NCBI GenBank assembly: GCA_902574705.1
Contig: CACGOM010000002.1
Coordinates: 44,066 to 108,065 of the forward strand
Source: an uncultured Pelagibacteraceae bacterium
GTDB lineage: Bacteria; Pseudomonadota; Alphaproteobacteria; Pelagibacterales; Pelagibacteraceae
Length of the DNA: 64,000 nt
Reading direction: 5' to 3'
This document shows, piece after piece, positions 33,814-43,734 of the stretch (its first letter is position 1; each line of letters starts with the position of its first letter). Made by a program: the position numbers and the translations under genes. The notes beneath the pieces were generated by a model. The model worked only from the letters and a program-made list of their open reading frames with translations. It had not been told where the DNA came from and did not search any database.

Positions 33814-34912
33814 AATCAAAAAAAGAAAATTTCTACTTTTGCCAGGAGATGGGATTGGACCCGAAGTAGTTGCTGAGGTAAAAAAAATTATTGTTTGGTT
33901 TAATAAAAATAAATCTTTAGATTTTGAAATTGATGAAGATTTAGCAGGCGGCGTTTCATATGATAAACATGGAACTCCAATTACTGATGAAGTATTTTAT
34001 AAAGCATTAGAATCAGAGGCTGTAATATTAGGTGCTGTGGGTGGTCCCAAATGGGATAATGTTGAATTTTCAAAAAAACCAGAGAGAGCATTACTAAAAC
34101 TAAGAAAAGAGTTAAAACTTTTTGCAAATCTAAGACCTGCGATCTGCTTTGAACAACTAGTCGAAGCATCAACACTCAAACCTGAAATAGTTTCAGGATT
34201 AGATATTATGATAGTACGAGAACTAACAGGAGGAATTTACTTTGGAGAACCAAGAGGAATTAAACCAATTGATAATGGAGAAAGAAAAGGAATTAATACA
34301 CATACCTATACAACAAGTGAAATACAAAGAGTTGCTAGAGTAGCTTTTGATTTAGCAAAAAAAAGGCAAAATAAAGTAACTTCTTGTGAAAAATCAAATG
34401 TAATGGAGGCAGGGTTACTTTGGAGAGAAGAGGTTCAAGACTTACATGATAAAGAATATAATGATGTAAAACTTGATCATATGTTAGCTGATAATTGTGC
34501 AATGCAACTTTTGAGAAATCCCAAACAATTTGATGTAATTGTCACAGACAATCTGTTTGGAGATATGCTTTCAGATCAAGCATCTATGTTAACAGGATCA
34601 CTTGGACTTTTACCATCAGCATCTCTAGGGGCTAAAAACAAAGAGGGACAGATGAGAGCAATGTATGAGCCGATTCACGGATCAGCTCCAGATATAGCAG
34701 GAAAAGGTATAGCAAATCCAATAGCAACTATTTTAAGTTTTGCTATGGCCTTAAGATATTCTCTTGATTTAGATAAAGAAGCAAATGCACTTGAGAAAGC
34801 GGTCCACGATGTATTGAATGAAGGTTTAAGAACAAAAGATATAATTTCTAAAGGAAAAAAAGAAGTTTCCACATCTCAAATGGGTGATGCGATAATTTCA
34901 AAATTGCAATAA
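33806..34912 (+). CDS. leuB: 3-isopropylmalate dehydrogenase
   Basis: LeuB oxidatively decarboxylates 3-isopropylmalate using NAD. The signatures [15 protein letters not shown], REKxxG-type [43 protein letters not shown] and [20 protein letters not shown] are intact. The length (368) is typical. Last gene of leuCDB, 26 nt before the DMSP operon. Confidence 0.97.
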   Translation: MIKIKKRKFLLLPGDGIGPEVVAEVKKIIVWFNKNKSLDFEIDEDLAGGVSYDKHGTPITDEVFYKALESEAVILGAVGGPKWDNVEFSKKPERALLKLRKELKLFANLRPAICFEQLVEASTLKPEIVSGLDIMIVRELTGGIYFGEPRGIKPIDNGERKGINTHTYTTSEIQRVARVAFDLAKKRQNKVTSCEKSNVMEAGLLWREEVQDLHDKEYNDVKLDHMLADNCAMQLLRNPKQFDVIVTDNLFGDMLSDQASMLTGSLGLLPSASLGAKNKEGQMRAMYEPIHGSAPDIAGKGIANPIATILSFAMALRYSLDLDKEANALEKAVHDVLNEGLRTKDIISKGKKEVSTSQMGDAIISKLQ

Positions 34913-34938
34913 TTAATCATTTATTTTAAGGTCCTCAA

Positions 34939-36702
34939 ATGCCAAATTACACAGCACCAGTAGAAGATATGATGTTTCTTTTCGATAAGTTAAGAAATAA
35001 TAAAAATTATAATGAAATTGAAAAGTATAAAGAAGTAAATTCAGAACTTGTAAAAAATATATTAGAGGAAGCAGCTAAAATAAATCAAAACATAATTTTA
35101 CCACTTGCTAAAATAGGCGATGAAAACCCAACTGTTTTAGAAAATGGCATTGTTAGAACACCCCCAGGATATAAGGAAGCTTATACTAAATTTATAGAAG
35201 ATGGATGGACTTCTTTATCTTGTGATCCTAAGTATGGCGGCCAAGGAATGCCAAAGACAGTAAGTGCATTTTTCGATGAAATGTTATCATCTGCAAGTTT
35301 ATCATTTAAATTATATAGCGAACTAAGTATTGGTGCGTATAATTGCATTAATCATCATGCTACTGAAGAAATAAAAAATAAATATTTACCCAAGATGGTA
35401 GAAGGCAAATGGAGTGGTACCATGTGTTTGACGGAACCAGTATGTGGTACGGATCTAGGATTACTTAAAACGAAAGCAGAAGAACAAAAGGATGGAACTT
35501 ACAAATTAAATGGTCAAAAAATATTTATTACATCAGGCGATCATGATTTGACAGAAAATATTATTCATCTTGTTATTGCCAGAGCAACTGACTCACCAAA
35601 AGGAACTAAAGGGATTAGTTTATTCCTGGTACCAAAATTTAAAGTAAATAATGATGGATCCTTGGGACAAAGAAATGGAATTTCAACGGGCTCTATTGAA
35701 AGTAAAATGGGTATAAAAGGATCTGCAACGTGTGTTTTAAATTTTGACGATGCCGTTGGATATATGATAGGTCCAAAAAATAAGGGTTTAAACTCAATGT
35801 TTACTATGATGAACTTAGAGAGAATTGTTGTCGGAATACAGGGGCTTGGAATTTCAGAAACAGCATACCAAAACTCTTTAAGTTATGCCAAAGAAAGAAA
35901 ACAAGGAAAAACAAATAATAGTAAATCAACAAATGGTGCAGATATAATAATCGAGCACGCCGATATTAGAAGATCGCTTCTTAATATGAAATCCATAATT
36001 GAGGGTGAAAGAGCGTTATGTTTTTGGTTATCACAACAAACCGAGGTGAGTTTATATCACAATGATGAGGACATTAGAAAAGAAGCATCTGATTATGTTT
36101 CTTTAATGACACCAGTTGTTAAAACAATGTTTACTGATTTAGGTATGGAAATTACCAGTGATGCAATGCAAGTTCACGGTGGGTATGGATATACTAAAGA
36201 CCAAGGTATTGAGCAGCTCTATAGAGACAATAGAATAACCCCAATTTATGAAGGAACAAATTCTGTTCAAGCTTTAGATTTAGTTTTTAGAAAATTAGTC
36301 AATAAAAATGGGGATATAATTGATAAATATTTGAATATGATCAGAAATGATTTTAATAAATCTGAACATAAAATTAAACCATTTATTGATGATTTTAATA
36401 ATAGCTTAGATACATTAAATAAGTTCACACTTTGGATAAAAGATAAACTTAATAATTCAAAAGATGATGCAAGCGCTGCATGCAATGATTATTTAAAAGC
36501 TCTAGGTTTTGTTTCTATTGCTCATTCTTGGATAAAAGTCTTGGAAATTTGTTTTGAAGATTATGATAACAATAAAACTTTCTATGAAGACAAAATTCAA
36601 ACGGCTAAGTTTTATTTTAAAAGAGTTCTACCTAGAGCTGAAAATCACTTTAAAACAGCATCAACTGGAAGTGATTACATAATGAACTTTAAATTTAATT
36701 AA
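34939..36702 (+). CDS. dmdC: Acyl-CoA dehydrogenase, probable 3-methylmercaptopropionyl-CoA dehydrogenase DmdC
   Basis: The 587-residue flavoprotein is longer than fatty-acid acyl-CoA dehydrogenases (about 380) and has the extended C-terminal domain of the DmdC group. MCLTEPVCGTDLGLLKTKA and FITSGDHDL (FAD region) and GYGYTKDQGIEQLYRDNRITPIYEGTNSVQALDLV (catalytic Glu in YEGT) are visible. In the DMSP pathway DmdC oxidises MMPA-CoA to methylthioacryloyl-CoA. The assignment rests largely on its position directly upstream of a DmdB-like ligase and DmdA. Confidence 0.85.
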   Translation: MPNYTAPVEDMMFLFDKLRNNKNYNEIEKYKEVNSELVKNILEEAAKINQNIILPLAKIGDENPTVLENGIVRTPPGYKEAYTKFIEDGWTSLSCDPKYGGQGMPKTVSAFFDEMLSSASLSFKLYSELSIGAYNCINHHATEEIKNKYLPKMVEGKWSGTMCLTEPVCGTDLGLLKTKAEEQKDGTYKLNGQKIFITSGDHDLTENIIHLVIARATDSPKGTKGISLFLVPKFKVNNDGSLGQRNGISTGSIESKMGIKGSATCVLNFDDAVGYMIGPKNKGLNSMFTMMNLERIVVGIQGLGISETAYQNSLSYAKERKQGKTNNSKSTNGADIIIEHADIRRSLLNMKSIIEGERALCFWLSQQTEVSLYHNDEDIRKEASDYVSLMTPVVKTMFTDLGMEITSDAMQVHGGYGYTKDQGIEQLYRDNRITPIYEGTNSVQALDLVFRKLVNKNGDIIDKYLNMIRNDFNKSEHKIKPFIDDFNNSLDTLNKFTLWIKDKLNNSKDDASAACNDYLKALGFVSIAHSWIKVLEICFEDYDNNKTFYEDKIQTAKFYFKRVLPRAENHFKTASTGSDYIMNFKFN

Positions 36703-36703
36703 A

Positions 36704-38332
36704 ATGAATAACTACGAAAAAAATCTGGAAAAAAATAACGCAAATTTTATTCCTTTAACTCCTTTAAGTTTTTTAGAAAGAGCAAAAGATATCTATCCAA
36801 ATTATGAAGCTCTAGTTTATGAGTCAAGAAGCTATACTTGGACCGAGGTGTACAAAAGATGTATTAAATTTGCAAGTGCTCTAGAAAAAATTGGTATTGG
36901 TAAGGGAGATACTGTTTCAGTAATGGCATTTAATACTCCTGAAATTTTCGAAGCACACTATTCTGTACCTATGACAGGTGCAGTTTTAAATACAATTAAT
37001 GTAAGACTAGATGCAAAAACTGTTTCTTATATTCTCGACCACAGTGAAGCCAAAGTATTCATTGTTGACAGACAACTACATTCTATCATTGAAAAAGCAC
37101 TCACAACGGTCAAGAAAAAACCCATTATAATTGACATTCAAGATAATTTTGCCGATCAAAAATTATTAAAAAAAATAGGTGAATATGATTATGAAAGTTT
37201 TTTAAAATCTGGAGATGAAAATTATGTTTGGCGAAGACCAAAAGATGAGTGGGAGGCAATTTCATTGAATTATACCTCTGGAACTACTGGAAATCCGAAG
37301 GGCGTAGTTTATCACCATAGAGGATCATATCTAATGTCTACTGGAAGTGCTGTTGCCTGGAATATGCCGAATAGACTAAATTTTCTAACTGTTGTGCCAA
37401 TGTTTCATTGTAATGGATGGGGCTATCCATGGACCATACCTATGCTAAACGGAAAGACAGTTTGTTTAAGAGCTATAGATATAAAAAAAATATTTGAATT
37501 AATTGAAAAACATAAAATTACCCATTTTGGTGGAGCGCCTATAGTATTAAATATGATTACTGGAGCTTCTCAATCTGATCAAAAAAAGTTAAATCATAAA
37601 GTTCATGTTCTTACTGCTGGGGCTCCCCCACCAAGTATAATATTCAAAAAAATGAAAGCATTAGGTTTTGAAGTTATGCATGTTTATGGATTAACTGAAA
37701 CATATGGACATATAACTCAATGTGCTTGGAACGATGAGTGGAATTCGCTTGATGAAGATAAGCAAAATGAAATAAAGGCAAGACAAGGTGTAAGATATCC
37801 AAATACCGAAGATGCAATGGTTATAGATCCAGATACTATGAAACCGGTACCTAAAGATGGAAAGTCAATGGGTGAAATAATGATTAGAGGAAATATTGTT
37901 ATGAAAGGTTACTTTAAGGATAAAGAAGCTACTGAAAAAGCTATGGCAAATGGATGGTTTCATTCTGGAGATTTAGCAGTAATGCATCCTGATGGGTATA
38001 TAAAGATACAAGACAGATCAAAGGATATAATTATTTCTGGAGGTGAAAATATTTCTTCTATTGAAATTGAAAATACTTTAGCAAAGCATCCCGCAGTTTC
38101 GATTGCTGCAGTAGTTGCAAAATCTGATGAAAAATGGGGAGAGGTACCTTGTGCTTTTATTGAAAAAGTAAAAGATAAAGATGTTTCAGAAAAAGAACTT
38201 ATAGACTTTTGTAAAGAGAGTTTAGCTGGGTTTAAAGTTCCAAAAAAAATTGACTTTAGGGAACTGCCAAAAACATCTACAGGTAAAATACAGAAATTTG
38301 AACTAAGAAAAATAGCAAGGAATTTAAATTAA
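36704..38332 (+). CDS. dmdB: Acyl-CoA ligase, probable 3-methylmercaptopropionate-CoA ligase DmdB
   Basis: The 542-residue AMP-forming ligase has the ATP-binding motif NYTSGTTGNPKGVVYHHRG, the hinge segment SGDLAVMHPDGYIKIQDRSKDIIISGGENISS and the catalytic lysine in PKTSTGKIQKFELRK. These features define medium-chain acyl-CoA synthetases including DmdB, which activates methylmercaptopropionate made by DmdA. It begins 1 nt after dmdC and ends directly at the dmdA ATG, which is the main reason for the specific name. Confidence 0.85.
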   Translation: MNNYEKNLEKNNANFIPLTPLSFLERAKDIYPNYEALVYESRSYTWTEVYKRCIKFASALEKIGIGKGDTVSVMAFNTPEIFEAHYSVPMTGAVLNTINVRLDAKTVSYILDHSEAKVFIVDRQLHSIIEKALTTVKKKPIIIDIQDNFADQKLLKKIGEYDYESFLKSGDENYVWRRPKDEWEAISLNYTSGTTGNPKGVVYHHRGSYLMSTGSAVAWNMPNRLNFLTVVPMFHCNGWGYPWTIPMLNGKTVCLRAIDIKKIFELIEKHKITHFGGAPIVLNMITGASQSDQKKLNHKVHVLTAGAPPPSIIFKKMKALGFEVMHVYGLTETYGHITQCAWNDEWNSLDEDKQNEIKARQGVRYPNTEDAMVIDPDTMKPVPKDGKSMGEIMIRGNIVMKGYFKDKEATEKAMANGWFHSGDLAVMHPDGYIKIQDRSKDIIISGGENISSIEIENTLAKHPAVSIAAVVAKSDEKWGEVPCAFIEKVKDKDVSEKELIDFCKESLAGFKVPKKIDFRELPKTSTGKIQKFELRKIARNLN

Positions 38333-39442
38333 ATGAAAGCCTTTTCTATTGCTAAATCAAGAAGGATAAGAAGTACGCCTTATACATCTAGAATCGAAAA
38401 GCAAGGTGTTACAGCTTATACAACATATAATCATATGTTATTACCAGCAGCTTTTGGATCCTTAGAAGACTCTTATCATCATTTAAAAAAAAATGTTCAA
38501 ATATGGGATGTTGCTGGTGAAAGGCAAGTTGAGGTAAGAGGAAAAGACTCAGCAAAATTAGTTCAAATGATGACTTGTAGGGATCTATCAAAGTCTAAAG
38601 ATGGTAGATGTTATTATTGTCCAATTATTGATGATGATGCAGGAATAATTAATGACCCTGTTGTACTTAGACTAAGGGAAGATAGATGGTGGATTTCAAT
38701 TGCAGACTCTGATGTAATTTTATTTGCAAAGGGGTTGGCTATAGGTAATAAATTTGATGTAAAAATATTTGAGCCTAATGTAGATATTATGGCTATTCAA
38801 GGTCCTAAGTCATTTGGATTGATGGAAAAAGTTTTTGGAGAAAAAATTACTAATTTGAAATTTTTTGGTTTTGATTATTTTGACTTTAAAGGAACAAAAC
38901 ATTTAATTGCAAGATCTGGATGGTCTAAGCAGGGTGGTTATGAAATTTATGTAGAGAATACAAAATCTGGATTAGAACTTTATGATCATTTATTTGAAAT
39001 AGGAAAAGAATTTAATGTAAAACCAGGATGTCCAAATCTTATTGAGAGAATAGAAAGTGGGCTTTTATCATATGGTAATGATATGGATCTTTATGACAAT
39101 CCTTTCGAGTGTGGATTTGATAAATATGTGAATTTAGATTCTGATGTAAGTTTTTTAGGCAAAGATAAATTGAAAAAGATAAAGTCAGAGGGAATTAAGA
39201 GAAAATTAATGGGGCTTGTTATTGATGTAAAAGAAATAAGTATGACAAAGTCTTTGGATGTTAAAGATGAAAATAATAACTTAATTGGTGAGTTAAGATC
39301 GGCATGCTTCTCACCACATTTTAATAAAGTCATCGGCATTGCTATGATTAAGAAGCCATTTTATACACCATCTCAAAATGTGAAAGTTGATATAAATGGT
39401 AATATTTGCAACGGAAAAGTTTGTGATTTACCATTCATTTAG
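38333..39442 (+). CDS. dmdA: Dimethylsulfoniopropionate demethylase DmdA
   Basis: DmdA transfers a methyl group of DMSP to tetrahydrofolate, leaving methylmercaptopropionate. The 369-residue product has a GcvT-like fold and closely resembles the Pelagibacter ubique enzyme as I remember it: [20 protein letters not shown] near the start, [57 protein letters not shown] and the ending VCDLPFI. The length is identical to the characterised protein. The gene completes a dmdC-dmdB-dmdA operon; no dmdD is adjacent. Confidence 0.95.
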   Translation: MKAFSIAKSRRIRSTPYTSRIEKQGVTAYTTYNHMLLPAAFGSLEDSYHHLKKNVQIWDVAGERQVEVRGKDSAKLVQMMTCRDLSKSKDGRCYYCPIIDDDAGIINDPVVLRLREDRWWISIADSDVILFAKGLAIGNKFDVKIFEPNVDIMAIQGPKSFGLMEKVFGEKITNLKFFGFDYFDFKGTKHLIARSGWSKQGGYEIYVENTKSGLELYDHLFEIGKEFNVKPGCPNLIERIESGLLSYGNDMDLYDNPFECGFDKYVNLDSDVSFLGKDKLKKIKSEGIKRKLMGLVIDVKEISMTKSLDVKDENNNLIGELRSACFSPHFNKVIGIAMIKKPFYTPSQNVKVDINGNICNGKVCDLPFI

Positions 39443-39462
39443 TATAACATCACATAATTATC

Positions 39463-40461
39463 ATGAATATTTGTATTGTGGGAGCAACAGGAAACGTTGG
39501 TAGAAAAATTTTAGATGTACTAGATAAAAAAAATTTTTCTTTTGATCAACTCTATCTACTTGCTTCAGAAAAAAGTGTGGGAAAAAAAATCCTTTTTAAA
39601 AAAAAGGAGTACGTAGTATCCAATTTAGAAGAATTTGATTTTTCTAAATGTGATATTTCCTTTTTTTCAGCAGGTGGAAAAATAGCAGAAAAATTTGCAG
39701 AAAAAGCTGCTAGACATTCAATTGTAATTGACAACTCAAGTTTTTTTAGAATGGATCCAGATGTTCCATTAATTGTACCACAAGTAAACTCAGACGATCT
39801 CATCAATATTAAAAAGAATATAATTGCGAATGCAAATTGCTCAACTATTCAAATGGTAATTGCTTTAAAACCGTTACATGAAATATTTAAGATAAAAAGA
39901 ATAGTTGTTTCAACATATCAGTCAGTTTCTGGAGCAGGGAAAGATTCAATGGATGAATTAATAGATCAAACAAAACTCGCTCTGGATAATAAAAAAATTA
40001 ATTCGAAAAATTTTACAAAACAAATTGCATTTAATGCAATTCCACATATCGATGATTTTTCAAATGACGGTTATACAAAAGAAGAAATGAAAATGATTAA
40101 TGAGACAAAAAAGATATTAGATAAAAGTGTTGATGTAACTGCAACATGTGTAAGAGTTCCAGTGTTAGTATCTCATGCAGAATCTATAAATATTGAATTT
40201 GAAAAAGAATTTACTTTAGAAAAAGTAAAAAATTTGTTGGAAAATGCAGAGGGCTGTAAAGTTGTGAATGATCAAAAAGATGGTGGATACATTACACAAC
40301 TTGAGGCAGCAGGCAGGGATGAAACTTTTATTTCTAGAATAAGAAAAGATAATACAAATGAAAAGGCTATAAATCTTTGGATAGTTTCTGATAACTTATT
40401 AAGAGGTGCGGCTCTAAACGCTGTAGAAATAGCAGAGGCATATATTAAAACAAAGCAATGA
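39463..40461 (+). CDS. asd: Aspartate-semialdehyde dehydrogenase
   Basis: Asd makes aspartate semialdehyde, the branch point to lysine, threonine and methionine. It contains IVGATGNVGRKILDVL (NADP site), IIANANCSTIQMV (catalytic Cys), YQSVSGAGKDSMDEL and VRVPVLVSHAESI (catalytic His). The length of 332 fits. Its stop overlaps the sdhC start by 4 nt, so the first TCA operon may be transcribed through from asd. Confidence 0.96.
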   Translation: MNICIVGATGNVGRKILDVLDKKNFSFDQLYLLASEKSVGKKILFKKKEYVVSNLEEFDFSKCDISFFSAGGKIAEKFAEKAARHSIVIDNSSFFRMDPDVPLIVPQVNSDDLINIKKNIIANANCSTIQMVIALKPLHEIFKIKRIVVSTYQSVSGAGKDSMDELIDQTKLALDNKKINSKNFTKQIAFNAIPHIDDFSNDGYTKEEMKMINETKKILDKSVDVTATCVRVPVLVSHAESINIEFEKEFTLEKVKNLLENAEGCKVVNDQKDGGYITQLEAAGRDETFISRIRKDNTNEKAINLWIVSDNLLRGAALNAVEIAEAYIKTKQ

Positions 40462-40838
40462 ATAACAATCCACTATCACCTCACATACAAATATATAATT
40501 GGCATATTTCATCATTAGTTTCTATTTCACATAGGATAACAGGGGTTATTAATATTTTAGCCTTAACTTTAATTTGTTTTTGGGTATGGATGTTACTTTT
40601 GGGTAGTGAAAGTTATCAAGTTGTATTTAATTTTTTAAATTCATTTTTCGGCAAACTTTTTATAATTAGTTTTGTTTGGTCTTATTCCTTTCAAATACTT
40701 AGTGAAATTAGACATTGGTTTTGGGATTTAGGTTATGGTTTTGAATTGAAGACTTCTAGAATAACTGGAATATTAGTAATCTTAGGATCAATAATTATAA
40801 CAACTGTTTTATATTCAATGAGAGGGATATTATTGTAA
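40458..40838 (+). CDS. sdhC: Succinate dehydrogenase cytochrome b subunit SdhC
   Basis: The 126-residue protein has three helices and begins NNPLSPHIQIYNWHISSLVSISHRITGVIN. The Ser and Arg of the quinone site (SISHR, E. coli Ser27/Arg31) are kept. The second-helix motif reads SFQILSEIRHWFWDLGYGFE, where the usual form is YHxxxGIRHxxxDxG. The histidine equal to E. coli His84, the heme b ligand, is Gln here. The subunit may therefore not bind heme through this position. Confidence 0.93.
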   Translation: MNNNPLSPHIQIYNWHISSLVSISHRITGVINILALTLICFWVWMLLLGSESYQVVFNFLNSFFGKLFIISFVWSYSFQILSEIRHWFWDLGYGFELKTSRITGILVILGSIIITTVLYSMRGILL

Positions 40839-41161
40839 TGTTAAGTGCTACAAAAAAATGGTTATCAATTAAATTGAGCTCAGTAATTATGGTTCCTTTT
40901 ATGATATGGTTTTTACTGAAGTTTGTAACTATTTACGATGAAAATCATTCAATTATATTAGAATTTTTTTCAGATCCTACAAGCTCGATTATTTTCATAA
41001 TATTCGTTATTATTACTTTCTTCAATTCTGCACTAACTATAAGTGAAATATTCGAGGATTATATTAATAGCGAAAAGACAAGAAAATTTGCAAATATGAT
41101 GGTTTATTTGTCATCTTTTATTATTCCTACAATTACAATAATCACTCTTAACAAATTATAG
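40838..41161 (+). CDS. sdhD: Succinate dehydrogenase membrane anchor SdhD
   Basis: The 107-residue three-helix protein ends its second helix with NSALTISEIFEDYINSEKTR. The Asp-Tyr of the quinone site (E. coli Asp82/Tyr83) is conserved. The heme b ligand His71, found 11 residues before the Asp in homologues, is Asn here. With the SdhC change, both axial histidines are missing. Its position between sdhC (1-nt overlap) and sdhA confirms identity. Confidence 0.9.
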   Translation: MLSATKKWLSIKLSSVIMVPFMIWFLLKFVTIYDENHSIILEFFSDPTSSIIFIIFVIITFFNSALTISEIFEDYINSEKTRKFANMMVYLSSFIIPTITIITLNKL

Positions 41162-41164
41162 AAT

Positions 41165-42940
41165 ATGAAATCTTATAAAATTATTGATCACACTTATGAT
41201 GTAGTAGTTTTAGGAGCTGGAGGCTCAGGTCTTAGAGCAGCGGTTGGACTTAGTGAAGCGGGATTAAAAACTGCCTGTATTTCAAAAGTATTTCCGACTA
41301 GAAGCCATACCTCAGCTGCGCAGGGAGGAATTTCTGCAGCTTTAGGAAATATGGGGGAAGATGATTGGCGTTGGCATATGTATGACACTGTTAAAGGATC
41401 AGACTGGTTAGGAGATCAAGACTCAATAGAATATTTGTGTAAAGAAGCACCAAGAGCAGTACTCGAATTAGAGCAATATGGTGTACCTTTTAGTAGAACA
41501 CAAGATGGAAAAATTTACCAAAGACCTTTTGGAGGAATGACAAAAAATTATGGAAATGGAACAGTTCAGAGAACTTGTGCAGCAGCAGATAGAACTGGAC
41601 ATGCAATCCTTCATACACTTTATGGTCAAGCATTAAAACATAATACTGAGTTTTTTATTGAATATTTTGCTTTGGATCTTTTAATGAAAGATGGTCAATG
41701 CAAAGGATTAATTGCATGGAATTTAAATGATGGAACTCTTCATCGTTTTAGATCACATATTACAATTATTGCTACTGGTGGATATGGAAAAGTTTACTAC
41801 TCTGCCACTTCTGCCCACACTTGTACTGGTGATGGAAATGCAATGGTATTAAGAGCAGGTCTTCCATTGCAAGATATGGAATTCGTTCAATTTCATCCGA
41901 CTGGAATTTATGGTCATGGAACTTTAATTTCAGAGGGAGTAAGGGGTGAAGGAGGATATCTTTTAAATTCTAAAGGTGAGAGATTTATGGAAAAATATGC
42001 ACCGAAGGCAAAAGATTTAGCTTCAAGAGATGTTGTAAGTAGATCAATTGCAATTGAAATTAATGAAGGAAGAGGAGTTGGAAAAGAAAAAGATCATGTC
42101 CATCTACACTTAAATCATTTAGATCCAAAAGTAATTGATGAAAGATTACCTGGGATCGCAGAGTCATCTAGGTTATTTGCTAACGTTGATGTAACCAAAG
42201 AACCAATTCCCGTAGTCCCAACTGTTCACTATAACATGGGCGGAATACCAACAAACTATAAAGCTGAGGTTTTGACAGTTAATGGTTCAGAAAAAACTGT
42301 TCCAGGATTAATGGCGATTGGAGAAGCGGCATGTGTTTCTGTTCATGGTGCTAATAGATTAGGTTCAAATTCTTTAATAGATTTAGTTGTCTTTGGAAGA
42401 GCCGCTGCAAAAAGAGCTGCAGAGTTGGTTAAACCAGGCATGCCTCACGAAGTTATTTCAAATTCAGAGACAGAAAAATGTATAGAAAGATTTGATAATT
42501 TAAGAAATGGAAATGGAGATAATAGAACAGCGGATTTAAGAATTTCAATGCAAAAAACTATGCAATCAAAATGTGCGGTTTTTAGAACAGAAAAAACTTT
42601 AAAAGAGGGAGTAAATGAAATTAGAAAGCCGTTTGAAGGAATGGATAATATAAATGTTAAAGATAAATCATTAATTTTTAACACTGATTTAGTAGAAACT
42701 TTAGAATTCGATAATCTAATAAGACAAGCAATTACAACAATGGACTCTGCATATAGCAGAAAAGAGAGTAGAGGAGCTCATGCTAGAGAAGATTTTCCAA
42801 GTAGAGATGACCAGAAATATATGAAACATACCTTATCATGGTGTGAAGGAAGCAAATCAAAAATTGCTTATAGGGATGTTCATAAATCTACTCTAACAAA
42901 TGAAGTACAATACTTTCCACCACAAGAAAGAATTTATTAA
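41165..42940 (+). CDS. sdhA: Succinate dehydrogenase flavoprotein subunit
   Basis: SdhA oxidises succinate to fumarate with covalently bound [20 protein letters not shown] (FAD site), [17 protein letters not shown] (FAD-linking His), [22 protein letters not shown] and [13 protein letters not shown] are standard, and [19 protein letters not shown] is the C-terminal signature. The length (591) is normal. It shares its last base with the start of sdhB. Confidence 0.98.
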   Translation: MKSYKIIDHTYDVVVLGAGGSGLRAAVGLSEAGLKTACISKVFPTRSHTSAAQGGISAALGNMGEDDWRWHMYDTVKGSDWLGDQDSIEYLCKEAPRAVLELEQYGVPFSRTQDGKIYQRPFGGMTKNYGNGTVQRTCAAADRTGHAILHTLYGQALKHNTEFFIEYFALDLLMKDGQCKGLIAWNLNDGTLHRFRSHITIIATGGYGKVYYSATSAHTCTGDGNAMVLRAGLPLQDMEFVQFHPTGIYGHGTLISEGVRGEGGYLLNSKGERFMEKYAPKAKDLASRDVVSRSIAIEINEGRGVGKEKDHVHLHLNHLDPKVIDERLPGIAESSRLFANVDVTKEPIPVVPTVHYNMGGIPTNYKAEVLTVNGSEKTVPGLMAIGEAACVSVHGANRLGSNSLIDLVVFGRAAAKRAAELVKPGMPHEVISNSETEKCIERFDNLRNGNGDNRTADLRISMQKTMQSKCAVFRTEKTLKEGVNEIRKPFEGMDNINVKDKSLIFNTDLVETLEFDNLIRQAITTMDSAYSRKESRGAHAREDFPSRDDQKYMKHTLSWCEGSKSKIAYRDVHKSTLTNEVQYFPPQERIY

Positions 42941-43713
42941 TGGTCCAAATAAACCTTCCAAAAAATTCAGAAATAAAAAAAGGATATTACTATAAAGATA
43001 AAACTGGGTCTAAAAATATTAGAAAAGTTAATATTTATAGATGGGATCCAGCAACAGGAGAAAATCCTAGAATAGATACTTATGAGGTTGATATGGACAA
43101 TTGTCCATCCAAAGTTCTAGATTTGTTAAATAAAATTAAAAATGAAATTGATCCATCCGTTGCATATAGAAGATCATGCGCACATGGAGTTTGTGGTTCT
43201 TGTGCAATGAATATGGATGGGAAAAATGGTCTAGCTTGTACTAAGCCTCATTCAGAAATTAAGGGTGACATAAATATTTATCCCTTACCACATCTAAAAG
43301 TTTTAAAAGATCTAATTGGAGATTTGAGTACACTGTACAAACAATATGAGTCTGTTCAACCATGGTTAAAAACAACAAAAAAAATAGATGATACAGAACA
43401 TTTACAAACAAAAGATGATAGATCAAAATTAGATGGTTTGTATGAATGCATAATGTGTGCGTGTTGTTCGACTTCTTGCCCAAGTTACTGGTGGAATGGT
43501 GAAAAATATTTAGGTCCTGCAGTCTTATTACAGGCTTACAGATGGATAATAGATAGTAGAGATGAAGATAGAAAAGAAAGATTAAAAAAAGTTGCTGATG
43601 AGTTAAAGCTTTATAGATGTCATACAATTATGAACTGTACTAATGCATGCCCTAAAGGTTTAAATCCTGCAAAAGCTATAGCTTCTATCAAAAAAATGCT
43701 TGCAACTGGCTAA
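42940..43713 (+). CDS. sdhB: Succinate dehydrogenase iron-sulfur subunit
   Basis: The 257-residue subunit carries three clusters: [23 protein letters not shown] for 2Fe-2[17 protein letters not shown] for 4Fe-4S and [21 protein letters not shown] for 3Fe-4S. The tryptophan in PSYWWN contributes to the quinone pocket. All ligands are present, so electron delivery to the quinone site looks intact in spite of the missing heme histidines in SdhC and SdhD. Confidence 0.98.
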   Translation: MVQINLPKNSEIKKGYYYKDKTGSKNIRKVNIYRWDPATGENPRIDTYEVDMDNCPSKVLDLLNKIKNEIDPSVAYRRSCAHGVCGSCAMNMDGKNGLACTKPHSEIKGDINIYPLPHLKVLKDLIGDLSTLYKQYESVQPWLKTTKKIDDTEHLQTKDDRSKLDGLYECIMCACCSTSCPSYWWNGEKYLGPAVLLQAYRWIIDSRDEDRKERLKKVADELKLYRCHTIMNCTNACPKGLNPAKAIASIKKMLATG

Positions 43714-43734
43714 TTATATAATTAAATAATTTCA

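Noticed and set aside
43259-43627. 122-aa ORF antisense to sdhB
   Set aside because: It covers the Fe-S ligand region of sdhB on the other strand; no independent coding evidence.
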